Assembly (NCBI RefSeq): GCF_000516985.1
Contig: NW_006917095.1
Location: 1,303,449-1,367,448, forward strand
Length of the DNA: 64,000 nt
Source of the DNA: Pestalotiopsis fici W106-1
Taxonomy: Eukaryota; Ascomycota; Sordariomycetes; Amphisphaeriales; Sporocadaceae
Reading direction: 5' to 3'
The position numbers and the translations under genes were made by a program. The notes beneath the pieces are model-generated. The model was not told the DNA's origin. It saw only the letters and a list, made by a program, of their open reading frames with translations, and ran no database searches. Shown in pieces: positions 10,728-23,930 of the stretch. The first letter of the stretch is position 1. Every line of letters begins with the position of its first letter.

Positions 10728-11512
10728 TGAATTGAAAGCAAGACATTATGCAATGATATAGACATGCATCTAGCTGGCAAATGATGTGTATTACTTGGGG
10801 AACCCGAGGCTCTTAACACTGCGTGAAATCTCTTTACTGTGTTTCTCTCCATCTGACAAGACCAGCAAATGCTTTGTCTGCCAACTCACATCTCGGCTCT
10901 TACGACTACATATGTACTGCCTTTGCAACGCCATCGTGTAAGATGAAATTCCAATACTCCCCAAACGCCACTACAATGTGAACCGTGACTCGTTCGCTCC
11001 GAAATCATTGCCTGGTAAATCCATCACCCGGCATAGGATCATGGCTCGTCAAATCAGATATCCTTTGGCCACTTTTGTATTGCCACCTTGAGCCTGGCCA
11101 TGTCGGGTCCAACAATGAACCAAACGTGGCAAAATTGCTTCTTCCACCACAAAATACTGCGCATGCTAATCCAGACAAAGATTGGCTGGATGGACGATTG
11201 CGAACGAACCAAGTATTAGTACATGAACATGAACAGGAATGATTTGCTGCTGCTGCTGCCGCCACCTCTATGCGTTCGGAACTGCGTTGTTCATGTGCGA
11301 GAACCTCTCGCTCCATTATGGGCCGGACCGTCCGATCAGGGATCAACGTCATGGCTCCTGTGCTTGCGTTCAACTGAATCGCGTCTAATATGAATGAATC
11401 GGGAAAACTGGCCCGATCTTGAGAATGGTATAGATGACAAGTCTCGCTTCTCAACCAGAGTTTTCGTTGTCGTTTGTGCGATCCGGTACTCTCAATGAGC
11501 GTTGTTGTAGCG
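10728..11512. other. Intergenic, probably KNR4 3' UTR
   Basis: Non-coding on inspection. The long minus-strand frame here has no ATG and runs on from beyond the KNR4 stop. Confidence 0.5.
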
Positions 11513-13265
11513 TTAGATCTCAATCGTCTTCATGCCTTCGTCAATGTCGGTATCATCGCTATCAATCGATGCGACTTCGGCCTTGGCGCTGGCCTTGCCC
11601 TTGCCGGTCGTACTGTCGCCATTGGGAAGCTTGTTTGCTGGTGGAGACTTTGCATCAGAGCTCTGGCGCGGAGTATCGACTTCAACGAGCTTGGCCGGGT
11701 CTTCGTCGATCTCGGCCAGCTGAGGCGCAACCAACGCGCTTGTGGTAGTCTCCTCCGTCACCCTAGCCAGAGGGCTCGACTTGCTATATCCTGGCCGGAT
11801 CGGGCTGGTGAGGGGAGAGGGACTGCTGAGTCTCTGCAGAGTTCTGCCGCGGACCTCTCCGTTGCCGTTGGCGTCGACCGGGCTTGCGTAAGGAGAGGCC
11901 GAGGGAGAAGCCGCTCCTCTGGGTCCCATCGATCTGCGCTTGGCAGCCTTCTTGGCTCCACGGCCATGCTTCTGATCCATTCTCCATCGCAGAATATCAA
12001 AGTAAGCCGGCTCAACGCGGTTGGTGTTAAACTCGCGCAACTTCAGTTCGTTTGAATCCTCGTCAATGTACCATCTACCGCTGTTCAGGTCGTCCGCAAC
12101 AACAGCCATAAAATGGGCCCAGGATCGAGCGACCACGTATTTGATGTCGTAGTCGCGACCAAAGAGAATGATTTGGCCCCATGTACCAGTCGGTCCGGGA
12201 GCCAGATCGACTGCAAGGTTGTTGCCACCCCAGTCTCTGACCAGGGGAATCCAAGCAGGATGGGCGTACACACGTTGAATCGCGCCTTGGGGAACTGAAT
12301 CTTGCTTCGACAACAAATCATCCCTCCAGGTTGAGCTTTGACTACCAGCAGGAGAGCTTTGGGTTGATTTGGAAGATGATGCTTGCGCGCTGCCGCCGAA
12401 TGCCTTGCTAGGAACGGCGGGCTTGACAATGTTGGTGCTCAGCAAGAATTCCTGGTTGACCTTCATCCACTGATCCCTCTCCTGGACAATCTCCTCGCAA
12501 TCCAGAAGCATGGAGCTGAATATGATACCAGTAGGTCTGCCGCCACGCTCTTGGCCGTCGTGTACCATCAATGAATCTCTAATGTCCTGAGGCAATGAAC
12601 AGTCTAGCTGGTGTTCTAACTCGTTCAAATCATTGTTTGTGCAGCCCTCACAGAGCTGATCCCAGAGTTCGGGGTAGTTCTCCTCGGCCCAGTTGTCTAT
12701 CCGCTTCCAGGAGTGAGAGATCGGAGGCGCAGGAGGACCATCGGCAAAGGATTGCATGGGAATCTCCCCTGGACTGTTGATGGTTTCGAAGCCGTCACCG
12801 TTCTCGCGCTTTGCATTAAGCGATCTCATTCCCGGTGAGTAAGGACCATTTCCAGGGCTCATAGGCGATGGGGAAGGCATTCCCGCACCCAAATAGGACG
12901 TTGAAGTATCAATCGCGGACAGGCGACCAGTTTCGTCACCGTAGGGAGATGAGACATCGGCGCGGGATTCGGCGGCGGTAGCGACAGAAGTGAGTGTTGA
13001 TTGCCTGTTGAGCGGCATGTGGCCGCCTGTGCGATAGGGGGAATCATAGCTCGAGTCTAGTAAACAGTCAATGGGCTGATGCAGCCACGAATGGGTGTCC
13101 AAGGGCAAGGATAACTTACGGCGATCGTAGCTGGTCATGGTATGCCAGAACGAGCGAAAGGCAGATCCTATGGGGCTACATAATGATACAGATCAGCAAA
13201 TGCTGCAAAGGCCCATGGGATCTGGCTTGAAACAAGAGCACCAGGTCAACTCACTTGGAAGCCAT
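11513..13265 (-). CDS. KNR4: Cell-wall assembly regulator, SMI1/KNR4 family
   Basis: Three exons: 13265-13255 (11 nt), 13175-13120 and 13056-11513, giving 536 aa. Splicing restores the N-terminus MASNPIGSAFRSFWHTMTSY, typical of filamentous-fungal homologues and missed if translation is started at the ATG at 13138. The SMI1/KNR4 domain spans about residues 136-345 (SHSWKRIDNWAEENYPELWD; VHDGQERGGRPTGIIF; WIPLVRDWGGNNLAVDLAPG; GRDYDIKYVVARSWAHFM), with a Ser-rich insertion near 240-265. Both flanks are Ser/Pro-rich and probably disordered. In yeast Knr4/Smi1 links beta-1,3-glucan synthesis to the Slt2 cell-integrity pathway; the Neurospora homologue is needed for glucan synthase activity. Role here is by homology. 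Confidence 0.95.
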
Positions 13266-16200
13266 GGCGGGCAAAAGACCTGCGCTGTCAAATTAAAAGA
13301 TGGTCTTGGTAGGAACGAGTGTGTCCAGCGCAGTGCCGCCCTTGAGCGCGGGGGAAAAGCGGGTGTTTCGAGGCGATGTGGTCGCAGATAACGAGCGAAC
13401 AAAGAAGGAAGAAACTGCCGGGCCTCGATTCGGGGAGAAAGGATGACTGCCGTAGACAATCGAGGTCGCCGTCGCTGAGTAGTGAGGGTAGAGGGCTGTC
13501 TTGGTTGAGGGATTGAAGTTGGAAGCTGGAGACGCGTGCCAAAGACAGTTGTAGTAGAAAGGGGTTGGCCGAAAACTAAGGTAGTATGGGCAGAGGGAGT
13601 TTGGCGGTTGCGTTGCAGGGACGTCTGGGGCCAGAGTAGGTAGCTGGTACAACGGATAGTCGCGATGCCCCTAGGCCGAAGTCAAGACGTAGCAAATGTA
13701 TCAAGCTTCTTTTTGAGATGCCTAATGCTTCTTCTTTCTTTACAGTATTTAACGAGAGGTAGTGTGTGTATGGTTTTCGTCCTCGAAGAAGGGGGAAAAC
13801 AAAAAGAATATCTTAGTGATCGACGTGCGTGTCTTTGTGTATCTTTTCTCTTCTCTTTTTTTTTTCCGTCCTGCTGCTAGGAGTGCTTGTACTTGTAAGA
13901 GGGAAAAAAAAGATTGGGCCCAGTTCCTGTTACTAGGGAAAACGCAGTGACGGACCGGCAATCAAAGATTGTTGCAATGCTGCCCAGGGAAAAATGAATC
14001 AGACGGGTCGGCCGTCGGTAGTGGAGCAGCTTAGGGAATTTAGGGGATCTTGGGTGCTGCGGCGGGCAGGACGTGGCAGGCTAAAAAGCGAGCCTAGACG
14101 TTAAAGTGACGCGCAAAAGCCCAGATTAGCGCTGGGTCAATACCTAGCTTAGCTCTTTCATGTCCTGGCTAGCAGTTTGCTAGGTTCAGAAATTCAGGCA
14201 ATCGATGCTTCTCCTGCTTCTTCCACTGCTTCTTTCTTGTGACACTCTTTTTTTTCTTCTCTGGTTTCCCCACAGTCCCGGTTTCAACGCCGCACGTCCA
14301 CCAATGCCGCTGGTCCAAAGGTACTCCAGGGGTAAGGTAGGTGGTGTACAGAGGATATAGGTACAAGCTGTTGGTAGTTGAGTTATTCGCCTGTTCAAAG
14401 GGCTAGTATCTCCATACTACATTAATACTGTGCACACATTTGTGGTCTCCGGAGGAAACCAAAGGAGAAGTACTTGATTACACTGCAGTTTGGGCATTTC
14501 ATTCAGGAGACACGCTGGATACTATTCAAGACAGACTATTGAAAGTGCTTGCTCGGGAAGGGGGGCCTTTGTTGCTCAAGCCTTACAAGGCACGCGGCAT
14601 GGCAATTGAAGAAATGTGAAACGAAAATGCGCCTGACCTGACTGAGTCTACAGTACAAGTCGACGGGCTCCAAACGGCACCGGTTGTTATTAAGTAGCAT
14701 CGTCCTTGCCGCCGTTGTACCTTGCTTTCATGCTTATCATCGACGTTGTCGTTTTCCGTCTATTTATTTTCTCAACTAACTTAGCGATTTAATAGTTTTC
14801 CTCTTGTGCAGCTTGTATGTCATTCAGAATGGAGATAGCAATCTTGGTCAAAGAAGCAGCACAATTTCTTCTGGGAAGAGCAAGATAAATGGAACACGGA
14901 TGGGTTTTGCTTTGAGTAGTCTCCTTCCCAATGCATGCACATTTGCTTCCACAAGAAGAACCCATTCGGCTTTACTAGGGAATGGCGGCCAGGGGTACGG
15001 AATGGTAGTGAAGAAGGGAAGTAGAAATTCCCAAGATGGCTAATCAATAGGCAGGAATTGCGCCCATCCATACATGAATAGGTCAGGGGAAGGGGAGGGG
15101 AACCAAACTGCAAGTGGTTCAAGCAAAGGCTCTACATTTAGGTATCAATGGAGATAGCCGAAGGCCAATGCTGCAAATGGTCACTATAGTGGTGCAGCAG
15201 GCAAGGACAACCAGCATAAGAAGAACCCACACGTACTAGGTACTGTGCAGTATTTCTGGCAATACTACAACAGTAGAAAGATCACATATGGGTGTGCTGC
15301 TTGAACATGATTTTTTTCTGGTGTAGTGTCGGACACCATGCCGTAATCTCACTTGCATCTACAAGTTATCTCCCATTCCATACCTGCATTCGGCTGTGGC
15401 TTGCTGCATCTCACCTTGATAGCAAATCAGCCTGTGAACGTATCAGCGGCCACTCCCTCGCTCCCATTCAGTCAGCCAAGAACATGGGACGGTCCTGCAT
15501 ACACATGCAGCGGTCGGGCCATGCAGTTGTCGCCTCAAAAGAAACTTGAATTTACGTCAGATACTGCCGCGGATACAATGTAAGTAGGCACATGTGCTGC
15601 TCAATGATGGTCAATCAGATGACGCACACAGCATAAACATGCCACCATAACAGACTTTTATATTACGCTTGTGATTGCGTAAATGCCATCCTATACAATA
15701 ACCTCTGTTAGCCCCAGTGATGAATGTTCTGCGGCATGTATAAAGAAGTTTACAGAATGTTGAAGTATAATGTTTTAGGAAATATTTCTAAATCCATCTT
15801 GTCTCCTCGTGCTCCTGACGGACGCGCGCCGTGCATAATGGGGGGATGGCAGTCACAGGTCTCCAAATGCTCATGGAAGCTCTCTCACCCCCTGCCCCCT
15901 GTCCCACACACGTCACTGTCCATTCATCTCCACCTCTCATTTTCCGCATCTCCAGGCGGAATCCCCTCGAATTTCCAGCACGTCTTTTTTAGCACCAGCC
16001 AGGTTTGCCAGGGCCCTCGGGGCCCTTTTCGCTGGCTGGGCCTGCTAGACTCCCTCGGCTCTCCCCCTTCTTCTAACCCCTTATCTCCATCGCGGCATGG
16101 TAACGATCCGTGGCCGATCTCCTCACTACACCCAGTAATGGTAATCAGATACTAGGTACTCAAGCTAGGTACGCTTTGTTTACCCGCGCGACAGCAAGTC

Positions 16201-18245
16201 AATCCAGCAGCTGCCAGTCAGTCGGTCGGCGCTTGTCTGGACGGATATCCGTTCATGCAAGGACCGTGTGTGGTGCGCAGTCAATTGTGAAAACAAGAAA
16301 TCTGATAGCGAATCAAGGCAATACACCACCTTTGGCACCTGGTATCCAGCGTGTTACAATTGTCCAAGTCGCTAAAAGAACAACGACTGGACCCCTACGG
16401 ATCTTGAGGTATTCCGTGCTGCAATCCTGCCATCGTACCACAATGTCTCGCTTGCTACGGCCCTGGATCCTCCTTTCCTCCTTATTGGAATCCCCCGTTT
16501 GCGGTTCCCGAAAAGCTGCAAACCGCAAGTGTATTATAATGGCGCCCGCCGTTTGGGTTGGAGCCAATCAGGGGGCTGGAGACCAAGCTTTTGGTCCCCT
16601 TTTTCTTTTTCTTTCTTTTTTTCTTTGTCCTCGTTCCTCGAAAATCAAAGAATGCCCGTTTCTATCCCCCCGACCATACAAGGCATGGCTAGGGTCTTGT
16701 GCTCCATGCTGAAGCCACAGGAGTTGCACAGGAAAGGATACGCGGACGAATGAGCCCCAATCACTGCCGAGTTGTTGTTTCGTTAATACCCTGGAGAGAA
16801 GTGCAAACAGGTCAGCTTGGTGCCGCCATTAGCACAAATGTAACGAAACGCCAAAAACAGCCTATTGGGTAGGGAAGAGTGCGTTCAGTGCATTTGAGTG
16901 TTGACAAGCTGCAGTCAATCTACGCCACCATTTCTTGGTTTCTCGCCATTGACGGCACTGGCAGTAGCACGAACCAGACTAGAGCGGCGCTTGTACCTGA
17001 CCCTAAAAATAAGGCAAAGCTCTATCTTTCTCTGTCTCTGTCTCCCTCTTTTCATTCGTTTATTATCCCTTTTCGCTTCCCATTCCCGCTGTTCCCGTTC
17101 ACGCCGCCAATCGAATAATAAAGCCAAAGTCCCTCCCTTCAATACGTACTCCCCGCCCCGCGCCGCTGACTATAGGCGGGAACGGTAGAGAGGATCGATC
17201 GTACCTGGGAGGAGACGCCGCAGACCCAATGAAAAAGATCATGGGCGGCTTTCTTTTACCCATGCATGTAAGACCTGAGGAAGAGCGCAGTGGGCATTCG
17301 GCTGTTGCGCGGAGAGAGATGGTCCTATCACATGTCGACTATCAGGCGAGGCACAATCTTACCCAATCGGGGACTTCCTTTTATTACTTGATACGTTTTG
17401 CCTCCCCTCAAAGTAGAGACCATACACATTTCTAGAGAGAAAGATCAGCCGGACTGCTACTGAATGAAGCTCGTGAAGAAGCATGTGCAGAGCGCGTTGG
17501 CAAGTTGGGCATCGTATAGATTAGATCGCTGGTGCAATTTGTTTCTAAGAATAAGCTTTGCCACATCTGCACGCCTTGAAAGCACCATGTTCAAATTCAC
17601 ATATTGAAGGGGGGCGACTTTGGAGTAGAAGACGGGGCGATCTATTTTGGACAACGACGGGACGATCTCATCTTGCCACGGCCAAAATCATTACCAAGCC
17701 AATCCCCAAAAACAGAAGCGACAAAATCGCTTCAATTGAGGCAATTCAAGTGAGTACAGTGATGCAAGTTGGCATGCAGCACCCTGCCGTTCCACATTCA
17801 AACTGTCCAGGCGATTGGATCGGCCGTCTATGTGGGTTGCTTAGCGAAAGAGACAGAGAAAAGAAAAAGCAAAGAATCTTCATTGAAATTAGCCAGTCGC
17901 CGAATTCTGATGAACATGCAAACCACCATCTATCCGAGAACAGTTGCCGCGACGATCCCCCCCAAATAAAGAATACAGTTGAAGAAAACCTGTCGGGCCA
18001 GTATGCAATGTCACCTCCCCCAGTTTTCATGTCTCATTGACCCCCAAGTTTGCTACTTCACCCCCAGATTATGTATGTTGGATGATTATACCGTGGGTCT
18101 TTGATGCACAGTCGGAATACGATCGAATGAAAAGCGAAATATGCACAGCACAAGTGGCTATTATTGAATATAGTCTTTACATCATTGTCTGGCTCGCCCC
18201 TTGCTGTTGAAATCCCATTCTCCCCGTCCGCACGCTGCCGATCTT
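13266..18245. other. Five-kilobase gene-free stretch
   Basis: The longest stretch in the window without a recognisable gene. All open frames are short or lack ATG and none resembles a protein family. It holds pyrimidine-rich tracts (16591-16640 and 17020-17110 on the + strand; 13845-13870 is a T-run) of the kind found in fungal promoters and leaders, and a CTAAGGTA motif at 13576. The part near 13.3-14 kb is probably the KNR4 promoter and the last few hundred bases SEC8 3' UTR. The middle may encode a non-coding RNA or an unrecognised gene. Confidence 0.45.
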
Positions 18246-21200
18246 CTAGTTCTGCCACGCGTATTCACTCAGCGCCAGGTTTTTCTCGCCCATTTGCCTC
18301 TTCGCCGCTGCTGCAATACCGCGCTCTGGGTTCGCCAGCTGCTCACTGTAGCAAAGCTCCACCATGGCCTTGAGCTCGTCATAGCTGAATTTCTCCTCGG
18401 CTGGAATGGCATCTGGGCCCCTTTCCTTGTCCGCCTTGGCTTTCTCAATGATACCGTCTGGTCCCGCTTCAAAGAGCGAGTAGTAGTTGGCCGCACGAGC
18501 TAGATCAATACCGCCCTCGATGTTCTTAAGATTCTGCTGCAGGACGAGGATATTGAGCTTCATGCGGCTACAGCCACTGGCGTTCATGGGCTGAGTCTGT
18601 AGGGCTTTGCCGACTAGGTAGCTATTGATGAGCAATCCAACGCCGGTACGAATGAAGCCAATCTCACGCTCCCGCAAAAACCGCACTGTTGTCTCGTCAT
18701 AGGCTACGAGCTCCGAATTCAACGACAATATTGTCTGGTCCGGTTCCTTGATTTCTTGGTCAAGAGGCAGCACGTATGGTGCCGTGATGGGCGAGAGAGT
18801 CGCTGCAAGTGAGTACACTGTGCGACAGCGTACCTCCATGTGCAATGTCAAAAGAACCGTGCTGGCTAGGTCGTCATAAGAAGTGACTATACTGTCAAAT
18901 GATCTGTCATATTTGTGAGTACGAATTCTCATCAGTAAGTGCTACATAATCCACATGATTACTTACTGGACTGTTTCCTGCGTCATTGGCAGGTACACAG
19001 GACCATTTCGATCGCCGACAGCCTTCTTCGGATCATTGAGCAAGGTCCAGCGTCGGTTTTGGTTTCTGGGTAGAACAGGTCGTGAAGAGTCTGTGTCTTG
19101 ATGTGTAATATATCTCAAGCCGCCAATCTTGACATTTAGCCACTTCATGCTCGTATACAGCAGACATAGCGATGATATAACGTCTCGGTCCTGAACAATG
19201 TCGCTTGGACCCAAAGTGCGCTCGCTTGTCTGCGAGATCAGCAGGCTGACTTCGGTCTCGATAAGTTCACGGTCTGGTGATTCGAGTGCCCAGAGTTTCT
19301 TGGCCGTTTCCTGGAGCTCGCCTTCTGTGGTAGCAAGCTGGGCAGAAAAGCGTAATTCCTGTGCAGCCGAGGGCACTTCGTGAGCCTTGGCAACCAGTGA
19401 TTTGAACCAGGCAAAGCAACGCTCATAGTATCTGTTCATTTGCGAAATGATCAAGGAGCTGAGTGCTTGGTCGTGAGGGATGGTGTCAAGCATTTGACAG
19501 AACGCGGTGACCACCGTGAAAAATTGTGTCGTCCCCCTAAAGATAGGTCTTCGAGATATTGTACTCCAGTCTGGGTCTTCTTGGAATGTGTCTATCTCCG
19601 CGAAGATGTTGTCGCTGAGCTTTGCCAGGGTTTCATCAAGTTGCGGCTGGAAGACATTGACCAGGAAGTTATCGAGGAAAGATGTCAAAGTACTTGCAGC
19701 CAGATCTGAGCCTGGCGGCACAATGACCTTGAGCCTCTGCAGAAAGACCAATGTCGGAGGCAGAAGGAGACTCATGTTGAACACACTGGGTTCGACCAAT
19801 GATTTATATGATCCAGGGCCTTGCCTGTTCTCAAAGGCTCCAGTATTTGCGCTCTTCCTCTGGTCTCTACCTGCCTTCTTCTCCGAATCTTTTGTTTTGC
19901 GGGTATCCGAGGTTAGACCCGGGACGGCGGCTTGAATGATACCATCCAAAGCATCGTACTCGGTCGTCATTTCAATAGATTTAGGATCCGCCTCTGAGAA
20001 CTTGAATAAGTTATCTCTTCCCGCAATCTTGCCGCCGTTCATATTCCCACCCAGTTTAGGTGACGAGTTAAAGTGATAAACGTCTGCATCGGTCGTGACA
20101 TAATTATGGAGGAGAGAGCGAATCTCGTTCTGGTACAGGTTCCATAGCTCTTTGAAGCTTCCAAGCAAGGAACTGTTGTTTCCGGAACCCTCTCGCTTGA
20201 TAAGCGCCTTGATGGTCTCATGGAATACACGGTGCCCTTCAGAAATTGCCTCGAACTTGCCGTACAGAGTCCAGAGCAAGTCATAAATAACATCTGCCCG
20301 CATCTGGGTCTCACGACTGCCATATATGTGCAAGCCCTCAGCATTCGAAGCACCGCCTCGGAGCGAGCTCGGGTGTCTCTGGTCCACCTCGTTGATCGTT
20401 TCGTTGACGACCGAAAACAGCTCAACAGGCAATCTTTGTTTTAATGTATCCACAGCGCCTTCCAAACGACCGAGTTTGTTCAAGGACTCTACCAACAATT
20501 GAACGTACCAGAAGGTGTCTGCTTCCGGGTTCTTGGCTGGGTCCTCGGCAAGCTGTGTCTCGAGCTCCATTGAGTCTAGGACATAGTGAAACGGTGTGAT
20601 TACATCTTGGTCTCCGTAATTGCCGCTGCTGAAAGCACCATGATTTTTTGAGAGACTCTGCCACCGTTCTTGGCAATATGGCGACTTCAGATAGAGATGT
20701 TCATGCAACTCCTCAATCAAAATGTCCATCAATGCGGTTTCCTGGTTGGCAAGGTAGCCACGAAGTTCGCTCAGAGCTCCAATATCATCAAGCTCCGGCT
20801 TCCTGAGCTTACGTAGCGCAGTTTGTAGAACTTCCACAGCGGTCAAGAATCGTTTCTCGGAGATCCGTGCCTCTAGCTGATCTGGCACCTGCCTCAAGTC
20901 TTCCAACTCATTAAGCGTCTGCAGCACTTCATCATACGTCTGAGAAGTCTTGTACATCTTCTTCAGCTCAGGGTCCGAGGTGCCGAGCGCAGCCCGCGAC
21001 CCGACGAGCGAGTCCTTTAGGGCCCGCACCCGCTTCTGCGAGGCCTGGATGCTCCCTTGGATCTTGTGGAATGTACCGATGGAACTGTTGAAGCCCTGGT
21101 GATGCTCATGTACAATACCCTTGAGGGAATCCTGTAGGTACTGGTGCATTTCTTGAAAATTCGGGTACTCGTGCGCTCTACCTACGGAGCTATTGTCGAG

Positions 21201-21587
21201 GAGCTGGAGGGCCAGCGAGGCAGGTATGCAGTCGGGTTCGCAGAGCGCTGGCCAGTCCTCCTTGACGCGCTCGAGGACCTCTGCTATTCTTCGCTCGGCA
21301 CTCGACTCCTGGGCGCGCTGCAGCCTCGAGGCCGAGGAGTTGCCATAACTGTTGGCGGCGATGCCTGCACCGCCATATCCGCCGTTTCGAGGGGGCGGTC
21401 GTCTCGAGCTCATCTGCTGAGGGGGAGTACCGTATCGATCGCCGCCCGCGAAGCCGTCGCCGCCAAAGGGATCGTAATCTTCTTCCTGCTCAATAGGCGG
21501 TGGCCGTGGGGCCCGTCTTCCGTAAGAACCATAGCCGTTGTTGTTGGTGTCGCCGTTGCGATATGAGGCGCCGTACCGGTCTGCCAT
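18246..21587 (-). CDS. SEC8: Exocyst complex component SEC8
   Basis: Two exons, 21587-18967 and 18903-18246, joined in phase (63-nt intron, GTAAGT donor) to give 1092 aa, close to yeast Sec8 (1065 aa). A disordered Gly/Asn/Pro-rich N-terminus of about 85 residues precedes the Sec8 exocyst domain, with RIAEVLERVKEDWPALCEPD, then LALQLLDNSS, and the coiled-coil stretch SIQASQKRVRALKDSLVGSR around residue 180-200. The long helical remainder is typical of CATCHR tethers. The splice join restores ETVQSFDSIVTSYDDLASTV. SEC8 is a core subunit of the octameric exocyst that tethers secretory vesicles at the plasma membrane, at hyphal tips in filamentous fungi. Confidence 0.95.
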
Positions 21588-22183
21588 GTCCGCAACAGCG
21601 CATCAGGTAAGATGGCTGACGAAGGGAGCTATTCGGTGCAGCTATTGCGGCATTCTGGGCCGCCCGGTCTCAGCCTGCGAATCTTTTCGTATGCGCAGAT
21701 GCTCCTGGAGCAATTGAAGTTGTCGATAGGGACTTCACCGGATCTGGCAACGTTGTGTTCTTTGGGCAGTGTGTTTGATTGTCGAGGATTAAGGTTAATG
21801 CCAACGGAGCTCCTTAGGCAGCCTGCGGGCGTCCCTGGAGTGCGGCGCGGAGCCAGTGAAATACTAAGGTAGTACTAATACCTTGGTACCTCATTTCTGG
21901 CGTTCAATTTGTTTCATCCACATCCACCTCCAGCCACAGAGCATTTGACATTAGATACTGGATATTGTATTCAAAAGACTATGGACTATTGGCTCATGCT
22001 TTCCTCTTCTACAATTTCTGAGTACTTTATTCTTCCTGATCCTGAAACAGAAAACTTGGAGGAGGTGTCCGACATGCGCCTAGCCTTGAGCAATACCAAG
22101 TTAAATGGTTCTTGTATTGTTGCAGAAAGCATCTCTCGACATAGAGAACAAAAATTTTATACATTAAATACGGCTATATTCTA
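21588..22183. other. SEC8 promoter / phosphatase 3' region
   Basis: No gene seen. A CTAAGGTA motif (21864) is followed by a near-inverted copy (ATACCTTGG) about 15 bases later. Confidence 0.5.
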
Positions 22184-23930
22184 TTAATATGGTGGGACGC
22201 TCTGCAACCAAGGACTACTCAGATCTGTAAAGAAACTGGCGCCCTGAACCTCTGTAGGTGCAGCATCATCCGTAACATTACAGTTGACAAGCCAATCGCC
22301 CTCTGCTTCGTACTTGTCGGCAACATACTTCACGTATTCACTCAACAAACAAGAGGATCCGGGTCCATCACGACAGGAAGGTACTGGATAGACCGCATCA
22401 TTCAATCGTATACGCACATATGTCGCATTGGTCGTCTCCTGGCGGGAAGACAGTGAACCATGGGACGGCGCGGCAGTAATGAGTGCAGGGAACGACGAGG
22501 CAGTAGCGGTTTTGGCTTTGCAGGCGTCCTTTGTCTTGGAAGACAATGTCGTGGCATTCTGATATGCGCTCACACTGTAAGAAGCGGAAGTGTTGCCAGG
22601 ACTGCCACTGCCACTGCCACTGCCTGCTGCTACAATGCAGTTCAGTCGCTCAAATGCAATTGTGCCTCTCATGCTCACGTAGCGCGAACCAACCCAGAGT
22701 CTCTCGTCGTCCTTTTCTGTCGCAGAGAGGGGTTCTTGCGCATCAAAGACGCCACTGGCTGTGACCAGCTCGGTAAGTTGTCCGTCGTTTAGGAAGGACA
22801 TGAGCAGATTTGGCACCTTGAAGTCGGAGCCATCAGCTCCAATGCCGGTAATGTTGGGACCCTGCGCAAAGAGACCAACCAGCGCATTGAGGTACGGCGT
22901 CATCATCTTCTTGGGCAAATCGGTTCCAGGACCTACACCATAGTAGTAACGAAGATCGTTGGAGTACTCGTACTGCTTCAGCTCCTCGTCTGTGAGCACA
23001 TCACACCACGGCGATAGTCTCCCGGTAATGTGGCTTTCAAAGCCACACAGGTATGGTATTTGGTCAATGTCACTGGCCGTCAGGGTCAGGTTCCCCTGGA
23101 TCAAGGCCTGGAGTCGTTCCTGAATAGGAGGGATGTAGAGGTCGTCCCAGGTGGTCTTGTTGGTCCCTCCCGAAGCATCCACAAAGTTTGGGCACATATC
23201 AGAGGGAGCGAGAGAGTTACCAATCGCTCCCGAGAAGCCTTTGCTGGTTACGGATATGACACTGCCGTTGGCCGCGGCATTGAAGCCCAAGTATCCCTGG
23301 ACAAACGTCTTTGCGGTTTGTAGCACTCGTGTGTAGTTGTTGGCCCATACCAAAAATTCATCTCCGTCTTGGTATAGATCAGGGTATCTGCGTAATTTTG
23401 TAAGTCATTTAGTTTCTACACAGTCACAATGTTCTGACCTGGTTCGCAAGGTATAGCCAAGGTCATGAACCTCCTTCGATCCTGTTGGGTTCAGCATGGC
23501 TATCTGGAGTGCTGGGTTTGTCAAGACCGTCTTCCATGTAGGCAGAAATGAGAGACTACCGCCAGCTGTATAATTTCCAGCGGTAAACTGATTCAAATTT
23601 AGCAAAATAACAATTTTGTCACAACTCTTGGACACTCACTCGCTCCTGCATGGAGACCCAGCCACTGTAGGCGCCCGAGTCGGGATATCTCGAGCCATGA
23701 CGAAGAATGTACGCTGCCTGGTCGACGTAGCAATTCTCTGGGACTTCGGAAGATATCCCGTTCACATCTGGTCCGGCATACCATGGGCCATTGGCTCCAA
23801 GCCACTTGAGCGGATCTGTTGCCGTCTCGCTCGCGGGAAAGTTGATATCTTGGGTTGGTGCCAGAATCTGTCCCGCCGCGGAGACTCCCGCTACTGCCAG
23901 GGATACTCCAACGAGGAGTGAAGATGCCAT
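22184..23930 (-). CDS. Secreted histidine acid phosphatase
   Basis: Three exons, 23930-23640, 23587-23439 and 23387-22184 (introns 52 and 51 nt), giving 547 aa. The ATG at 23930 starts a signal peptide (MASSLLVGVSLAVAGVSAAG). The branch-2 histidine phosphatase signature RHGSRYP is at residues 77-83, with the phospho-accepting His at 78. The rest follows the fungal acid-phosphatase pattern, including RYPDLYQDGDEFLVWANNYT after the second splice and a region rich in N-glycosylation sequons. The distal His-Asp proton-donor motif reads Asn-Asp here (FLNDGQL, residues 347-348); the Asp is kept. A Gly/Ser run encoded by a near-perfect CCACTG repeat lies in the last third. Expected role: release of phosphate from extracellular esters. 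Phytase activity cannot be inferred. Confidence 0.9.

Noticed and set aside
11005..11523. 172-aa minus-strand frame
   Set aside because: Has no ATG at its start (TTG) and follows the KNR4 stop; probably 3' UTR.
15567..15572. CCGCGG in the 5-kb gap
   Set aside because: A single copy far from any gene start; not counted with the cluster sites.
16110..16712. 200-aa plus-strand frame in the 5-kb gap
   Set aside because: Begins at GTG, no family resemblance, no splice signals that improve it.
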